A stretch of DNA of 64,000 nucleotides, from positions 310,001 through 374,000 of the forward strand of contig JBOFDS010000011.1 of the NCBI GenBank assembly GCA_051647245.1, read 5' to 3'. Made by a program: the position numbers and the translations under genes. Source of the stretch: Brevinema_A sp051647245. GTDB lineage: Bacteria > Spirochaetota > Brevinematia > Brevinematales > Brevinemataceae. Positions 15,389 to 23,505 of the stretch are shown here, piece by piece; positions within the stretch are counted from its first letter, which is position 1, and the number at the start of each line of letters is the position of its first letter. The notes under the pieces are model-generated. The model was not told where the DNA came from. It saw nothing but the letters and a program-made list of their open reading frames with translations, and searched no databases.

Positions 15389-16219
15389 ATGAGTAATATT
15401 TCTCCATTAGCCCAAATTTCGCCAGAAGTCAAACTAGGAAAAGACGTGTCCGTTGCGCCTTATGTCATTATTGAAGGTGATGTTACTATCGGTGATGGTA
15501 CGGTAATTCATCCTTTTGTCCACATTAAAGGTCCTGTCGAGATTGGTGCCTTTAACCAGATCTTCAATAATGTTTCCATAGGAACCCCACCTCAAGATCT
15601 GTCGAATAGACCGTCTCCACATAAAATCATTATTGGTGATCATAATATCATTCGTGAATCCGTTACGATACACGCACCTGTACTCTATGACGATTCTACA
15701 ATCTCACCAAATACAATGATCGGGGATCACTGTCTCTTGATGGTGGGTTCTCATGTTGCTCATAACACGGTCCTCCGTAATAGAGTCATTTTTGCAAATG
15801 GTGTATTACCAGCAGGGTGTTGTTTCTTTGATGATGGCGTGTTCTTATCTGGAGGGGTGCTTATTCATCAAAATGTACGTGTTGGTGCTTATTCAATTAT
15901 TTCTGGTGGATCAAGAGTAGGACGTGATATTCCTCCATTTTCCTTGGTTTCAAGTTTTTATGGACTCATTAGTGGGATCAATTCGATTGGGCTTAGAAGA
16001 GCAGGATTTACTCTTGAAGAAAGAAATACAGCTAAGGATATCTTCAAGATCTTCAAAAAAGAAAATTCTCTCAATCCAGCAATATCAAAAATTAAAGAAA
16101 CTTATTCTGATCAACTTGATAATCGTGTTGTAAAAATGACTCTTGAGTTTCTTCAAGAATCTAAGCGTGGCATTTCATCCTTTGGTGAAGGGAGCGAAGC
16201 TAAAGATTCTATGATCTAG
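15389..16219 (+). CDS. lpxA: Acyl-ACP:UDP-GlcNAc O-acyltransferase LpxA
   Basis: 276 residues. Left-handed beta-helix hexapeptide repeats through residue about 190 (VTIGDGTVIHPFVHIKGPVEI), followed by a C-terminal helical part (about 195-262). Catalytic His is in GSHVAHNT, aligning with the AHIAHD motif of E. coli LpxA; NVSIGTPPQDL and IRESVTIH are LpxA-typical, and SIGLRRAGFT corresponds to the GLKRRGF block. It acylates O-3 of UDP-GlcNAc (or the N-3 of UDP-GlcNAc3N in some lineages), the first step of lipid A synthesis. With lpxB in the same window this predicts lipid A in the outer membrane. It stands apart from lpxD/fabZ. Confidence 0.92.
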   Translation: MSNISPLAQISPEVKLGKDVSVAPYVIIEGDVTIGDGTVIHPFVHIKGPVEIGAFNQIFNNVSIGTPPQDLSNRPSPHKIIIGDHNIIRESVTIHAPVLYDDSTISPNTMIGDHCLLMVGSHVAHNTVLRNRVIFANGVLPAGCCFFDDGVFLSGGVLIHQNVRVGAYSIISGGSRVGRDIPPFSLVSSFYGLISGINSIGLRRAGFTLEERNTAKDIFKIFKKENSLNPAISKIKETYSDQLDNRVVKMTLEFLQESKRGISSFGEGSEAKDSMI

Positions 16220-16236
16220 TATCCTAAAGTAATTAT

Positions 16237-16273
16237 AAAAAAACCAGTAGTATTTTAATACTACTGGTTTTTT
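16237..16273 (+). terminator. Intrinsic terminator after lpxA
   Basis: AAACCAGTAGTATT (16241-16254) pairs perfectly with AATACTACTGGTTT (16257-16270), flanked by A and T runs. It may also act for the convergent lipoprotein gene, although that stops 36 bp away. Confidence 0.9.
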
Positions 16274-16308
16274 GTGTACCCTTGTGGGGTAGCACAGACC
16301 ATTATTGT

Positions 16309-16680
16309 TTATTTTTTTGTCCATTTTTTTGGATACTTCATCCCAAAGTTAGTTGATGTGATTAGGGTTTTGTCGTTGTCCTCAAATTCAAAAAAGTTGG
16401 GAAACGCCACCTCTTTGCCATCATCAAAAAATGAAAAGGCTGGAAATGATTTGATAGTACCGACTTTGTATGTAAAGTTTGTTGTTAAAGAGCTAGAAGG
16501 CTCAATAATTTCGATTTCTACACCATTGTTCGCATCAAAGATCATCGTATATGTTGCTGTAGTTCCAGCTAAATCAATTGTTGTTTCATTCTCCCAGCTT
16601 CCTATTAATTTATCTGCATAATTATCAGGGAGAACTTTACAAGAGCTAAGTAGTAAAAATAGCAAAAGATTTTTTTTCAT
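16309..16680 (-). CDS. Small putative lipoprotein, unknown function
   Basis: 123 residues. MKKNLLLFLLLSSC is a lipoprotein signal peptide with cysteine at 14 (lipobox LSSC). The mature part contains GSWENETTIDLAGTTATYTM, suggesting a small beta-rich, lipocalin-like or DUF-type fold (a GxW motif near the N-terminus is typical of such barrels), but I do not recognise the family. It follows the PorV-like/OmpA gene by 9 bp with an SD (AAAGG, 6-nt spacing), so the two are almost certainly one operon and the lipoprotein may work at the same outer membrane. No terminator is seen immediately downstream except the lpxA one. Confidence 0.75.
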   Translation of the reverse strand: MKKNLLLFLLLSSCKVLPDNYADKLIGSWENETTIDLAGTTATYTMIFDANNGVEIEIIEPSSSLTTNFTYKVGTIKSFPAFSFFDDGKEVAFPNFFEFEDNDKTLITSTNFGMKYPKKWTKK

Positions 16681-16689
16681 AATAAGCCT

Positions 16690-19371
16690 TTATAATGTAT
16701 TTCTATCTTTTTCTAGAGTGATTCGGACACGGCGTAGTTCGTTTTGAGCAGCACGATTTTTTTCATCAGAAACACTAAATTCTGCCCTAATATTTCTCGC
16801 AGGGATGCCTTTTCTTACAAGATAGGCTTTAACAGACTCAGAACGTAGGATAGCGAGGCGGTTTGCTTCATACTCGCTATCTAAGGCTTCCACCAAATAA
16901 CTTCCTGTCTTAATGACTAGTACATCAGTCGGATAATCCTTTGTCAATTCATAAATTTCGTCAAGATAGGAGAAAATATTATCTTCAAGGATGCCTTTAC
17001 CTTCCGTGAAGTACCCTCTGCTATCGCTTAGGATGAGATTTTTATCTGTATTATCTAACAACACATCTATCTTAATGCTTGCAACTCTTGTTTCGGAGCT
17101 GTTTTTGAGCGTGTCAGTGATGCGGAGATCAAGATAAATGAATTGAGCGGTTTTGAGAAGTCCTTTTTCAGGGTTCCATGAAAGGACACTCTCTAATTCT
17201 TTGCCTGAGAATTCTTTAAGCGTTTCGCCATTGTCATTTCTTACAGAGATGCTCCATGATTCGACACCTGTAACATCCTGAGCCATGAGTAAAATTTGAA
17301 GATCATCGTTGATACCGTCTTTATCTGGGCTAAAACGTTTTGGCATGTAGTCAATTTTATAAGTTGGGGCAGTGTTATCAAATTCAAAAATCAAGGGATC
17401 AGAGTGGAAAACTTGATTGTCATCATAACTATTTTCTAAAATAAACAAGTAAGATCCATCAGCGATGATTTTTCCAGAAGGATCTTTTCCATCCCAAATC
17501 ATTTCTGCTGGCATATTTGAAATATCAAGATTTGTGCTTTGGAGGATTGCTCCGGCACTATTATATAATATAAATTTTGAACCAGTGAGACCTACTGTGG
17601 CAATTTCCCCCAAAGAAATCTTCATTCCATTGGTGTTTTGTTTTGCGGAGAAGGCTTTTTCACTTGAGGTGAGTATAGGCTTTCGGGGTTTTGTTTCTAT
17701 ACCGATGTTTGTAACAATAATGGTATTGCTATTACCAGCTTTGTCAATTGAGGTCGCGATATAAGAGTAGGTTCCTGAGGCAACATTCACACGAGCAGGA
17801 TTTTTGAGCCCCCATGAATTCGTGAGAGGTGCTTCGCCTTCGTTCCAAGACCATTCTCCAAGTGCACTGTTATCGGATTCATCTACAAATTTCACTTTCC
17901 AAGCATCAGGAGACATTTCTTGGATAAACTCCAATTTTTTTGTAGTGTCATCACCGAGATATAGGGTTTTGACATTTGGAGTGATTTTTGCTGTAGGGGC
18001 TGTATTGTCTACGAAAATGATATTACTTTGTGAAGTCGTAATCTGATCTTCGTTGTAGCGAAGTTGTAAGGTTGCCACATAGACACCATCGGGCACGACT
18101 TGCTGGTTTCTATCTTTTCCATCCCAAATAATACGTTCAGGAATGATAGTAGATTTGCTTGGAATAAAATAGGCTTTGAAGAAATCCGCAACGGAATACG
18201 AGTCATCAACGTTCTCAGGACTTTGCTCGACAACTTTCACGACTTGTCCGAGTTCGTTTTGGATATTGATACGCCATGCATTGATATTATTTGTCTCAAT
18301 AATAGAAGGTAGAAGCGTAAGGGTATCCTCAACTCCATCTCCATTAGGTGAAAAATAATGCAAAAGATTGCGATTATTATTTACAAAAAGCGTTGCTCTG
18401 ACATTTTTCTTATTCTTTTGTCCAAAACCTAGCTCCATCCCAACCGTATGACGATATTCGAGCTCGTCAAAGAACATATCTGCACCAAGGTTGTAACGTA
18501 ATTTCATAGAGAAAGAGTCCCACTCATAACCAAAAGCCGTTGAGAAGGTGAATGGTAAGATTTGATTTGCACCAAATCCTAAATTATTGTTTCCTAAAAT
18601 AGTCCCAACACCGATTTCCCAGACATTCCAGAATGTAAAACTTGTCGCAAGGGAAAACCATGTGAGAAAGCTCACGCTATTTTTGTTTTGTAAGGGAGCC
18701 ACACCAAGTGCGTAATCGGCAATGAATTTCCATTTTGCCTTACCATAGTCCATAAAAGTCGCTTCAATACCATTTTGAAGAACAAAATGAGGGGCAGGGT
18801 TGTCGGAAATTCCTGAAATAGGGAAAAATACCAACTTCATCTTGGAACCAAAAGAAAAATCTGCAAATCCCCAACCATTTTTGATAGGGAGAGGATCTTT
18901 AGGGAGCCACAAAATACCAAAACTAAATCCGCCACCAATATGGAATCTTGCAGGATCGTTATGAAAGTTTAAAATTCCTTCCATCCCCAATGCAAGATCA
19001 GAGCGAACTTTTTTACCATAACCAACCCTTGTGAGAGCTGTTTGGTCGTAATGTAGATATTCTGTTGATGCGTAAATTGTTCCCCCTGGTGAAGTTGGAG
19101 AAGCAACGCCAAGCATGGCGCTGAAGTTTGGTGATTCTATAGAGCCTGAACTGAACATACGAAAGTCTTTGATTGTAGCGGCAGTGGCTGGGTTAACAGA
19201 GGTGAAGAAGCCAGAATTTTTGGATGCAACACCACCAAAGCCTTGAGAAGACACCCCAGCATCAAATCCAGAGTACCATAATGTAGACCCTGCTTGAATT
19301 TGAGCAAAGTGAGGGAGTTTTCCTAAAAAGATAAGAATAAATAAAGAAAGAATTACACGAAAGTTTTTCAT
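16690..19371 (-). CDS. Large outer-membrane protein: PorV/FadL-like barrel, Ig-like FlgD repeats, OmpA-like C-terminus
   Basis: 893 residues from the ATG at 19371 (AAGG before it; a TTG 30 nt upstream lacks an SD). Signal peptide ends HFAQ. Residues about 25-330 are a glycine/aromatic-rich barrel-like region starting with GFGGVASKNSGFFTSVNPAT, like UPF0164/PorV proteins. Then FSPNGDGVEDTL (about 340), two FlgD-like Ig units with IWDGKDRNQQVVPDGVY and MIWDGKDPSGKIIADGSY (about 420 and 625), a second FSPDKDGINDDL (about 680), and an OmpA-like end (about 780-893) containing NRLAILRSESVKAYLVRKGI and NELRRVRITLEKD. I infer an outer-membrane protein with a peptidoglycan-binding tail. Function unknown; a lipoprotein gene follows. 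Confidence 0.8.
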   Translation of the reverse strand: MKNFRVILSLFILIFLGKLPHFAQIQAGSTLWYSGFDAGVSSQGFGGVASKNSGFFTSVNPATAATIKDFRMFSSGSIESPNFSAMLGVASPTSPGGTIYASTEYLHYDQTALTRVGYGKKVRSDLALGMEGILNFHNDPARFHIGGGFSFGILWLPKDPLPIKNGWGFADFSFGSKMKLVFFPISGISDNPAPHFVLQNGIEATFMDYGKAKWKFIADYALGVAPLQNKNSVSFLTWFSLATSFTFWNVWEIGVGTILGNNNLGFGANQILPFTFSTAFGYEWDSFSMKLRYNLGADMFFDELEYRHTVGMELGFGQKNKKNVRATLFVNNNRNLLHYFSPNGDGVEDTLTLLPSIIETNNINAWRINIQNELGQVVKVVEQSPENVDDSYSVADFFKAYFIPSKSTIIPERIIWDGKDRNQQVVPDGVYVATLQLRYNEDQITTSQSNIIFVDNTAPTAKITPNVKTLYLGDDTTKKLEFIQEMSPDAWKVKFVDESDNSALGEWSWNEGEAPLTNSWGLKNPARVNVASGTYSYIATSIDKAGNSNTIIVTNIGIETKPRKPILTSSEKAFSAKQNTNGMKISLGEIATVGLTGSKFILYNSAGAILQSTNLDISNMPAEMIWDGKDPSGKIIADGSYLFILENSYDDNQVFHSDPLIFEFDNTAPTYKIDYMPKRFSPDKDGINDDLQILLMAQDVTGVESWSISVRNDNGETLKEFSGKELESVLSWNPEKGLLKTAQFIYLDLRITDTLKNSSETRVASIKIDVLLDNTDKNLILSDSRGYFTEGKGILEDNIFSYLDEIYELTKDYPTDVLVIKTGSYLVEALDSEYEANRLAILRSESVKAYLVRKGIPARNIRAEFSVSDEKNRAAQNELRRVRITLEKDRNTL

Positions 19372-19486
19372 AAACACCTTTAAGATCTTTGTTGTTACCA
19401 AATGATAATTAAATTTCGGAACCTACCTAAAAATCTTAATATGATTTCAAAAATATATTTTCTGGTAAATTCGATAGTCTAGATAG

Positions 19487-19515
19487 TTGACAAAGATCAA
19501 TAAAGATAGCATAAT
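19487..19515 (+). promoter_or_regulatory. Promoter of the WecG/TagA-family gene
   Basis: TTGACA (19487-19492), 17-bp spacer, CATAAT (19510-19515); predicted +1 near 19522, about 30 nt before the ATG. Confidence 0.55.
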
Positions 19516-19550
19516 ATAAGTATATATTTGTATGCATACAATGAGGTATT

Positions 19551-20306
19551 ATGGGTTTTTCAGAATATTATGTTTTTGGGGTCAAAGTGACCGATATTTC
19601 ACGCAATGAATGGCGTAATTATCTTTATGATCAATTACATCACTCGAAGTACGCACGTATTGTCATCTTAAGTGAGAAAAAATTATTCCAAGCAATCTTC
19701 AATAGAGAACTTATGGAGACCATTAATCAAGCTGATGTTGTTCTTTGTTCTTCCAGTATGATTTCTTGGTTAATGTATCGTCTGCACAATCACGCCCTCA
19801 TCAAGCCTGCTCTTCCTGTCACTTATATTCTTGATGCCTTTCAAATTGGTTCTGAATGTGGCTCCACTGTAAGTTTTTATGGTGCCACCAAACCTGTTCT
19901 CTTTGGTACCGTCAAAAAAGTGATGAAATCTTTCTCTGGACTTCGTGTTGTGAGTCATTATCCAGAAAATATTCCTCTTGCTGATCAAGCAAAAATTTTC
20001 GTTTCACTTCGTAAGAGTGCTGCGAAACTCGCTCTTTTTAACCTTGGAAATAGTAAGTATCAAGAACTTTGGATCAACAAAAACTATGAGATCTTCAAAA
20101 AAGGTGTGACGATAGGTGCCGATGATAGTTTCCAAGTCATTGCTGGTGCGAAATCTGTGCCATCCCTTGCAATGCAAGAGAAGGGTTGGCTTGGACTCTA
20201 TGAATTGATGAGAAATCCTTTTAATATTGCAAAAATGTTCCGTTGTACGGTATTATTTATTTTCTATTTAGTCGAAATGATGAAAAATAAAAAAGCTCAA
20301 TCCTAG
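19551..20306 (+). CDS. WecG/TagA/CpsF family glycosyltransferase (divergent)
   Basis: 251 residues. Fits the WecG/TagA outline: VFGVKVTDISRNEW near the N-terminus, an ILSEKKLFQAI strand-helix, INQADVVLCSSSMISWLMYR where family members have 'DADxxxPDGxGVxxAxR', then a Rossmann-like VSFYGATKPVL, and LALFNLGNSKYQELWI and IGADDSFQVIAGA near the C-terminus (family: G.P.QE.wi ... GVGgxfdxxAG). Several hallmark residues differ (no clear Thr-Asp catalytic motif), so activity may be altered. Members transfer ManNAcA or ManNAc to lipid-linked precursors of ECA, teichoic acid or exopolysaccharide; this substrate is unknown. It has its own promoter, and its stop codon overlaps that of tsaB in the terminator loop. 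Confidence 0.7.
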   Translation: MGFSEYYVFGVKVTDISRNEWRNYLYDQLHHSKYARIVILSEKKLFQAIFNRELMETINQADVVLCSSSMISWLMYRLHNHALIKPALPVTYILDAFQIGSECGSTVSFYGATKPVLFGTVKKVMKSFSGLRVVSHYPENIPLADQAKIFVSLRKSAAKLALFNLGNSKYQELWINKNYEIFKKGVTIGADDSFQVIAGAKSVPSLAMQEKGWLGLYELMRNPFNIAKMFRCTVLFIFYLVEMMKNKKAQS

Positions 20307-20320
20307 TGATTGAGCTTTTT
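20290..20320. terminator. Bidirectional terminator whose loop holds both convergent stop codons
   Basis: AAAAAGCTCAATC (20290-20302) pairs with GATTGAGCTTTTT (20308-20320). The 5-nt loop contains CTAG, which is the TAG stop of the plus gene (20304-20306) and of tsaB on the minus strand (20305-20303). The stem therefore also encodes the last residues of both proteins. Confidence 0.9.
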
Positions 20321-21013
20321 TGATTCGTTTAATGCCATTTCGGCAGCGGATAATCTGATATAATTTGGGAAGGCTTTGTCTAAACATTCTTGGACAGAGC
20401 CTATTTTTTTTGGGACTAGGTCGGATAGATGATCGAACGCTTTTTCTGAGAGAGTTACTTCTTCCTCATAACTCACCTCTTTAAGATCAATAAAATCTTT
20501 AAGCAAATTCGCTCCAGACCCTATGACCTTGATAGGGGTATTGTGATGAGAAGAAATTTCCAACAGCTTTTGAGCCAATTCTTCAGGCAAGAGATCACTG
20601 TCTTCGAGGAGAGTTTGTCCCTTGAGTGAGATGTTGACAAATACACGTTTCATCTTTGCATCCACACAAGGAACAAGGATCCCTTCCCATTCATCCCCAT
20701 AAGATCGAGTAAGCAGATCTAGAGATGACACTGTAAAAATAGGCTTTTGGTGAAGCCACGCCCATGTGCGGATCACCGAAAAACCAAGCCTCAAACCCAT
20801 AAAAGATCCAGGCCCTGCTCCAATGATGTATGCATCGATGTCTTTTAGGGTTATGTTGCATTCGTTCATTGCGTGGTCGACGTGTTCGATGAGTTCTGAT
20901 TCGAGATCACTGACAGTGATTTTTTTCTGGTATTTTTGGCTAGATGTTTCGAGAGACAAGAGAAGCGTTTGAGCAATAGATGTGTCAATCGCGAGAATAT
21001 TGTTGATATTCAT
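20303..21013 (-). CDS. tsaB: tRNA threonylcarbamoyladenosine biosynthesis protein TsaB
   Basis: 236 residues. N-terminal ASKHA fold: NILAIDTSIAQTLLLSLE, ELIEHVDHAMNECNITLKDI, then the typical IIGAGPGSFMGLRLGFSVIR and VSSLDLL, PCVDAKMKRVFV. TsaB is the scaffold partner of TsaD (and TsaE) in making the t6A modification at position 37 of ANN-decoding tRNAs. The long second lobe (about 125-236) is divergent, as is common. It is the last gene of a minus-strand run after rsmD (3-bp gap, SD AGGA). Its final codons are inside the terminator stem. Confidence 0.9.
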   Translation of the reverse strand: MNINNILAIDTSIAQTLLLSLETSSQKYQKKITVSDLESELIEHVDHAMNECNITLKDIDAYIIGAGPGSFMGLRLGFSVIRTWAWLHQKPIFTVSSLDLLTRSYGDEWEGILVPCVDAKMKRVFVNISLKGQTLLEDSDLLPEELAQKLLEISSHHNTPIKVIGSGANLLKDFIDLKEVSYEEEVTLSEKAFDHLSDLVPKKIGSVQECLDKAFPNYIRLSAAEMALNESKKLNH

Positions 21014-21016
21014 GAT

Positions 21017-21562
21017 CTATCCTATTTTTTTGAAGTAACTAAGCGCCGTGTCGCCATAATATTTTGTGTGCTGGTATCCAGATAAAGCCTCAAGATCGCT
21101 TACGAGAGTTCTTTTACCATGCTCCAAAATAAACAATCCATCTTCTTTTAAGAGTCCCATCGCATTATGGTGCAATTTTTTTAAGAAATTTGTGATGTCG
21201 GGATAGAAAGGATCTGCAAAAACAATATCAAAACTTTCTTCAGGGAAGAGGTTAGGTACCTTGTCCACATCTGCACGATATGTTTGATACTGGGATCTTT
21301 CGGCAAGATTGTCCAAGTTCAAACGCAAAGAACGATACGTATCCGAATCTCTTTCCACAAAACCTACGAAAGACGCACCTTCGGAAAGGGCGGTGATGCC
21401 GACAGATCCAGATCCTGCAAAAAGATCCAAAAATCTTGCTCCTGTAATTTCAGTTCTGATACTATTAAAACAAGCTTGTCTCACTTTATCAGATGTTGGT
21501 TTTAATTTACCTTCTGGTGCGAGGATGTTACGCCCTCGCCAAATTCCTGAACTAATTCTCAT
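21017..21562 (-). CDS. rsmD: 16S rRNA (guanine966-N2)-methyltransferase RsmD
   Basis: 181 residues. Starts MRISSGIWRGRNILAPEG and PTSDKVRQACFNSI, the RsmD N-terminal signature; SAM-binding motif I is FLDLFAGSGSVGITALSEGA; VEV-like motif II is FVERD. The catalytic motif, normally (D/N)PPY, reads ADPFYPD here, so the second Pro is replaced by Phe. RsmD methylates G966 of 16S rRNA near the P-site. It lies 1 bp after the pyrH stop with no obvious strong SD, so translational coupling with pyrH is likely. Confidence 0.9.
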   Translation of the reverse strand: MRISSGIWRGRNILAPEGKLKPTSDKVRQACFNSIRTEITGARFLDLFAGSGSVGITALSEGASFVGFVERDSDTYRSLRLNLDNLAERSQYQTYRADVDKVPNLFPEESFDIVFADPFYPDITNFLKKLHHNAMGLLKEDGLFILEHGKRTLVSDLEALSGYQHTKYYGDTALSYFKKIG

Positions 21563-21563
21563 A

Positions 21564-22250
21564 TTATGATACCAATGTTCCTATAGATTGACCACTTAAC
21601 AATGCAGTGATATTTTCTGCTGTTAATTCAGTGACACGGATAGGGAGGCTTTGCTCCATGGCTAGTGAAATAGCAGTCAGATCCATCACATGAAGTTGCT
21701 TTTCGAGAACTTCTTGATAAGAAATGGTGTCATATTTCACAGCATCACTGTGTTTTTTCGGATCTTTGTTGTATACGCCATCTACTTTGGTCGCCTTAAT
21801 CATAAGGTCTGCCCCAATTTCAAGCGCTTTTAGCACGCCTGCTGTGTCTGTTGAGAAGAAAGGAGCTCCTGTTCCACCTGCAAAAATGACAATAGTGTTC
21901 TTCTCAAATAAATCTTGAACGAGATCGGGATTAGCTTGATCAAACATTCCATCGATAGCAAAAGATCCAAGAACACGGCTTTTCACACCAAAATCTTTCT
22001 CAAGACAATTTTGAAGTGCGATCGCATTGATCGCTGTACCAAGCATTCCAGCGGAATCAGAACGAGTACGATCTAAAAATTTTGTTGAGGATCCTCTCAT
22101 AATATTTCCAGCACCGATAACAATACCGATTTTGACATTGTGTTGGGAGGCTGTTTTGATGATGGATGCCATTTCCATGAGAGAATTGTGGTCGATGCCA
22201 CCCTGTTCTCCAAGCATCTCGCCACTAAGTTTGATTAATACACGTTTCAT
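21564..22250 (-). CDS. pyrH: Uridylate kinase
   Basis: 228 residues from the ATG with GGAG 5 nt upstream; the frame extends further but with no SD and beyond the usual N-terminus. Landmarks: MKRVLIKLSGEMLGE, GIVIGAGNIMRG, DSAGMLGTAINAIALQN, FAGGTGAPFFSTDTA, and IKATKVDGVYNKDPKK. PyrH phosphorylates UMP to UDP (hexamer, amino-acid kinase fold), feeding pyrimidine nucleotide and UDP-sugar supply. It is not next to frr or tsf as in many bacteria, but heads a small unit pyrH-rsmD-tsaB, separated from the upstream rsmE by a terminator. Confidence 0.95.
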   Translation of the reverse strand: MKRVLIKLSGEMLGEQGGIDHNSLMEMASIIKTASQHNVKIGIVIGAGNIMRGSSTKFLDRTRSDSAGMLGTAINAIALQNCLEKDFGVKSRVLGSFAIDGMFDQANPDLVQDLFEKNTIVIFAGGTGAPFFSTDTAGVLKALEIGADLMIKATKVDGVYNKDPKKHSDAVKYDTISYQEVLEKQLHVMDLTAISLAMEQSLPIRVTELTAENITALLSGQSIGTLVS

Positions 22251-22326
22251 ATTTGCTCCAAGTGATAAACTATTTATATTGTAGACGAAAAAAGGCGTCT
22301 TGTAAATCATTCAAGCCCTTTTTTGT

Positions 22327-22357
22327 AAAAAAAGCCTTCTCTATTGAAAAGGCTTTT
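22327..22357 (-). terminator. Intrinsic terminator between rsmE and pyrH
   Basis: On the minus strand AAAAGCCTT (22357-22349) pairs with AAGGCTTTT (22338-22330) and is followed by a run of T (22333-22327). It overlaps the 3' end of rsmE: the stop codon is in the loop. Confidence 0.75.
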
Positions 22358-23072
22358 CTGTTAAGTATCGAAATAATACGGCAGCACATCCTGCAGCACT
22401 TGGTGCAGTCAAGATTCTTGTGCCAAGACTATGACAACTTGCTCCAGCTTTGAGAAGGGTTTCGACTTCTTTTTCGGAAAATCCCCCCTCTGGGCCAATA
22501 ATAAAAGCAAAGTCTTTCGTCATATCTATTTTTTCGAGAGAAGCACTTTTTGTATCGTCCAACTCCCAAAAGAGAATTTTTTGATCGAAGGCACTCAAAC
22601 GATTGGGAAGATTTTTCCAAGATAGTGACTCTTCTACAACACAATCATACAGTCCACCGACTTTTTTGATCGCCTCATGAGCAATTTTTTGGCGTCTATC
22701 TTGTTTTTTTGCGACTTTAGCATCATATTTTGAGATAGATCGTTCCGAAAAAAATGGAATAATGCGTTGTATTCCTTGCTCAGCGAGAATTGCGATAGAA
22801 TCATCCATTGCGTCGGATTTGAGTTCGCTAATAAAAGCTGTGGCACGAAGAGGAATCTCACGACCCTGCTTTTTGTCTAAAACCTTGAGTAGGACTTGCT
22901 CCATAGATAGTGAGACAATCGCAATCGTGTACACAAATCCAGTACCGTTGCTGGCTTCGAATTGGTCCCCTTCTTTCATGCGGAGAACTTTGGTGAGGTG
23001 TTTGACCTGCTCACTCGGAGCTTCAAAAACGTCCCCAATCTCAGGAATTTCTGAAAAATTAAATCGTCTCAT
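22341..23072 (-). CDS. rsmE: 16S rRNA (uracil1498-N3)-methyltransferase RsmE
   Basis: 243 residues, SPOUT family. N-terminal PUA-like part with HLTKVLRMKEGDQFEASNGTG, then the methyltransferase knot: DDSIAILAEQGIQRIIPFFSERS, IAHEAIKKVGGLYDC, FAFIIGPEGGFSEKEVETLL and LGTRILTAPSAAGCAAVLF, where the usual RILRaETA segment reads RILTAPSA. It methylates N3 of U1498 in 16S rRNA. The ATG overlaps the ruvX 3' end by 14 nt, so it is translationally linked. Confidence 0.92.
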   Translation of the reverse strand: MRRFNFSEIPEIGDVFEAPSEQVKHLTKVLRMKEGDQFEASNGTGFVYTIAIVSLSMEQVLLKVLDKKQGREIPLRATAFISELKSDAMDDSIAILAEQGIQRIIPFFSERSISKYDAKVAKKQDRRQKIAHEAIKKVGGLYDCVVEESLSWKNLPNRLSAFDQKILFWELDDTKSASLEKIDMTKDFAFIIGPEGGFSEKEVETLLKAGASCHSLGTRILTAPSAAGCAAVLFRYLTEKPFQ

Positions 23073-23505
23073 CGTGATCCCTTTGATATTCTTCGACGAT
23101 ACCTCGCTCTGATGCCATTAAAAATTCATGGAGTATAGCTTGAGCGGCGTATTTGTCGAGATCTTGTTTGAGTTTTTTACCTCTTTTTCCTGACCCAATT
23201 AAGAAATCTCTCGAGCTTTTTGATGTGAGAGACTCATCTTGAAAGTAAATAGGGAAAGGAAATTGAGCAGAGAGTTTTTTTGTGAAGTGCATCACAGGAG
23301 TCTCAAAAGAATTTTCACCATCGTGAACAGGTTTACCAACCACAAATCCGTCAATACGATAGTCTTTGACAAGTTTGTCGAGAAAAGACCAAAGCTCAAG
23401 GGTGTTGGGTATTACCTCAAATGGAGAAGCAATCATCCGCAATTCATCCGTCATGGCGAGTCCGATTCTTTTGGATCCATAGTCAATACCAAGCAAACGA
23501 GCCAT
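23059..23505 (-). CDS. ruvX: Putative pre-16S rRNA nuclease / Holliday junction resolvase-like YqgF (RuvX)
   Basis: 148 residues, RNase H-like fold. Landmarks: MARLLGIDYGSKRIGLAMTD (first catalytic Asp in IDYG), VVGKPVHDGEN, ETPVMHFTKKL, IYFQDESLTSKSSRDFL (Glu of DE-S-T) and KQDLDKYAAQAILHEFL (last Asp). The family processes the 5' end of pre-16S rRNA in E. coli; a Holliday-junction activity has also been proposed. The ATG overlaps the lpxB stop (TAATG) and the 3' end overlaps rsmE, so the three genes are tightly coupled. Confidence 0.9.
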   Translation of the reverse strand: MARLLGIDYGSKRIGLAMTDELRMIASPFEVIPNTLELWSFLDKLVKDYRIDGFVVGKPVHDGENSFETPVMHFTKKLSAQFPFPIYFQDESLTSKSSRDFLIGSGKRGKKLKQDLDKYAAQAILHEFLMASERGIVEEYQRDHDETI

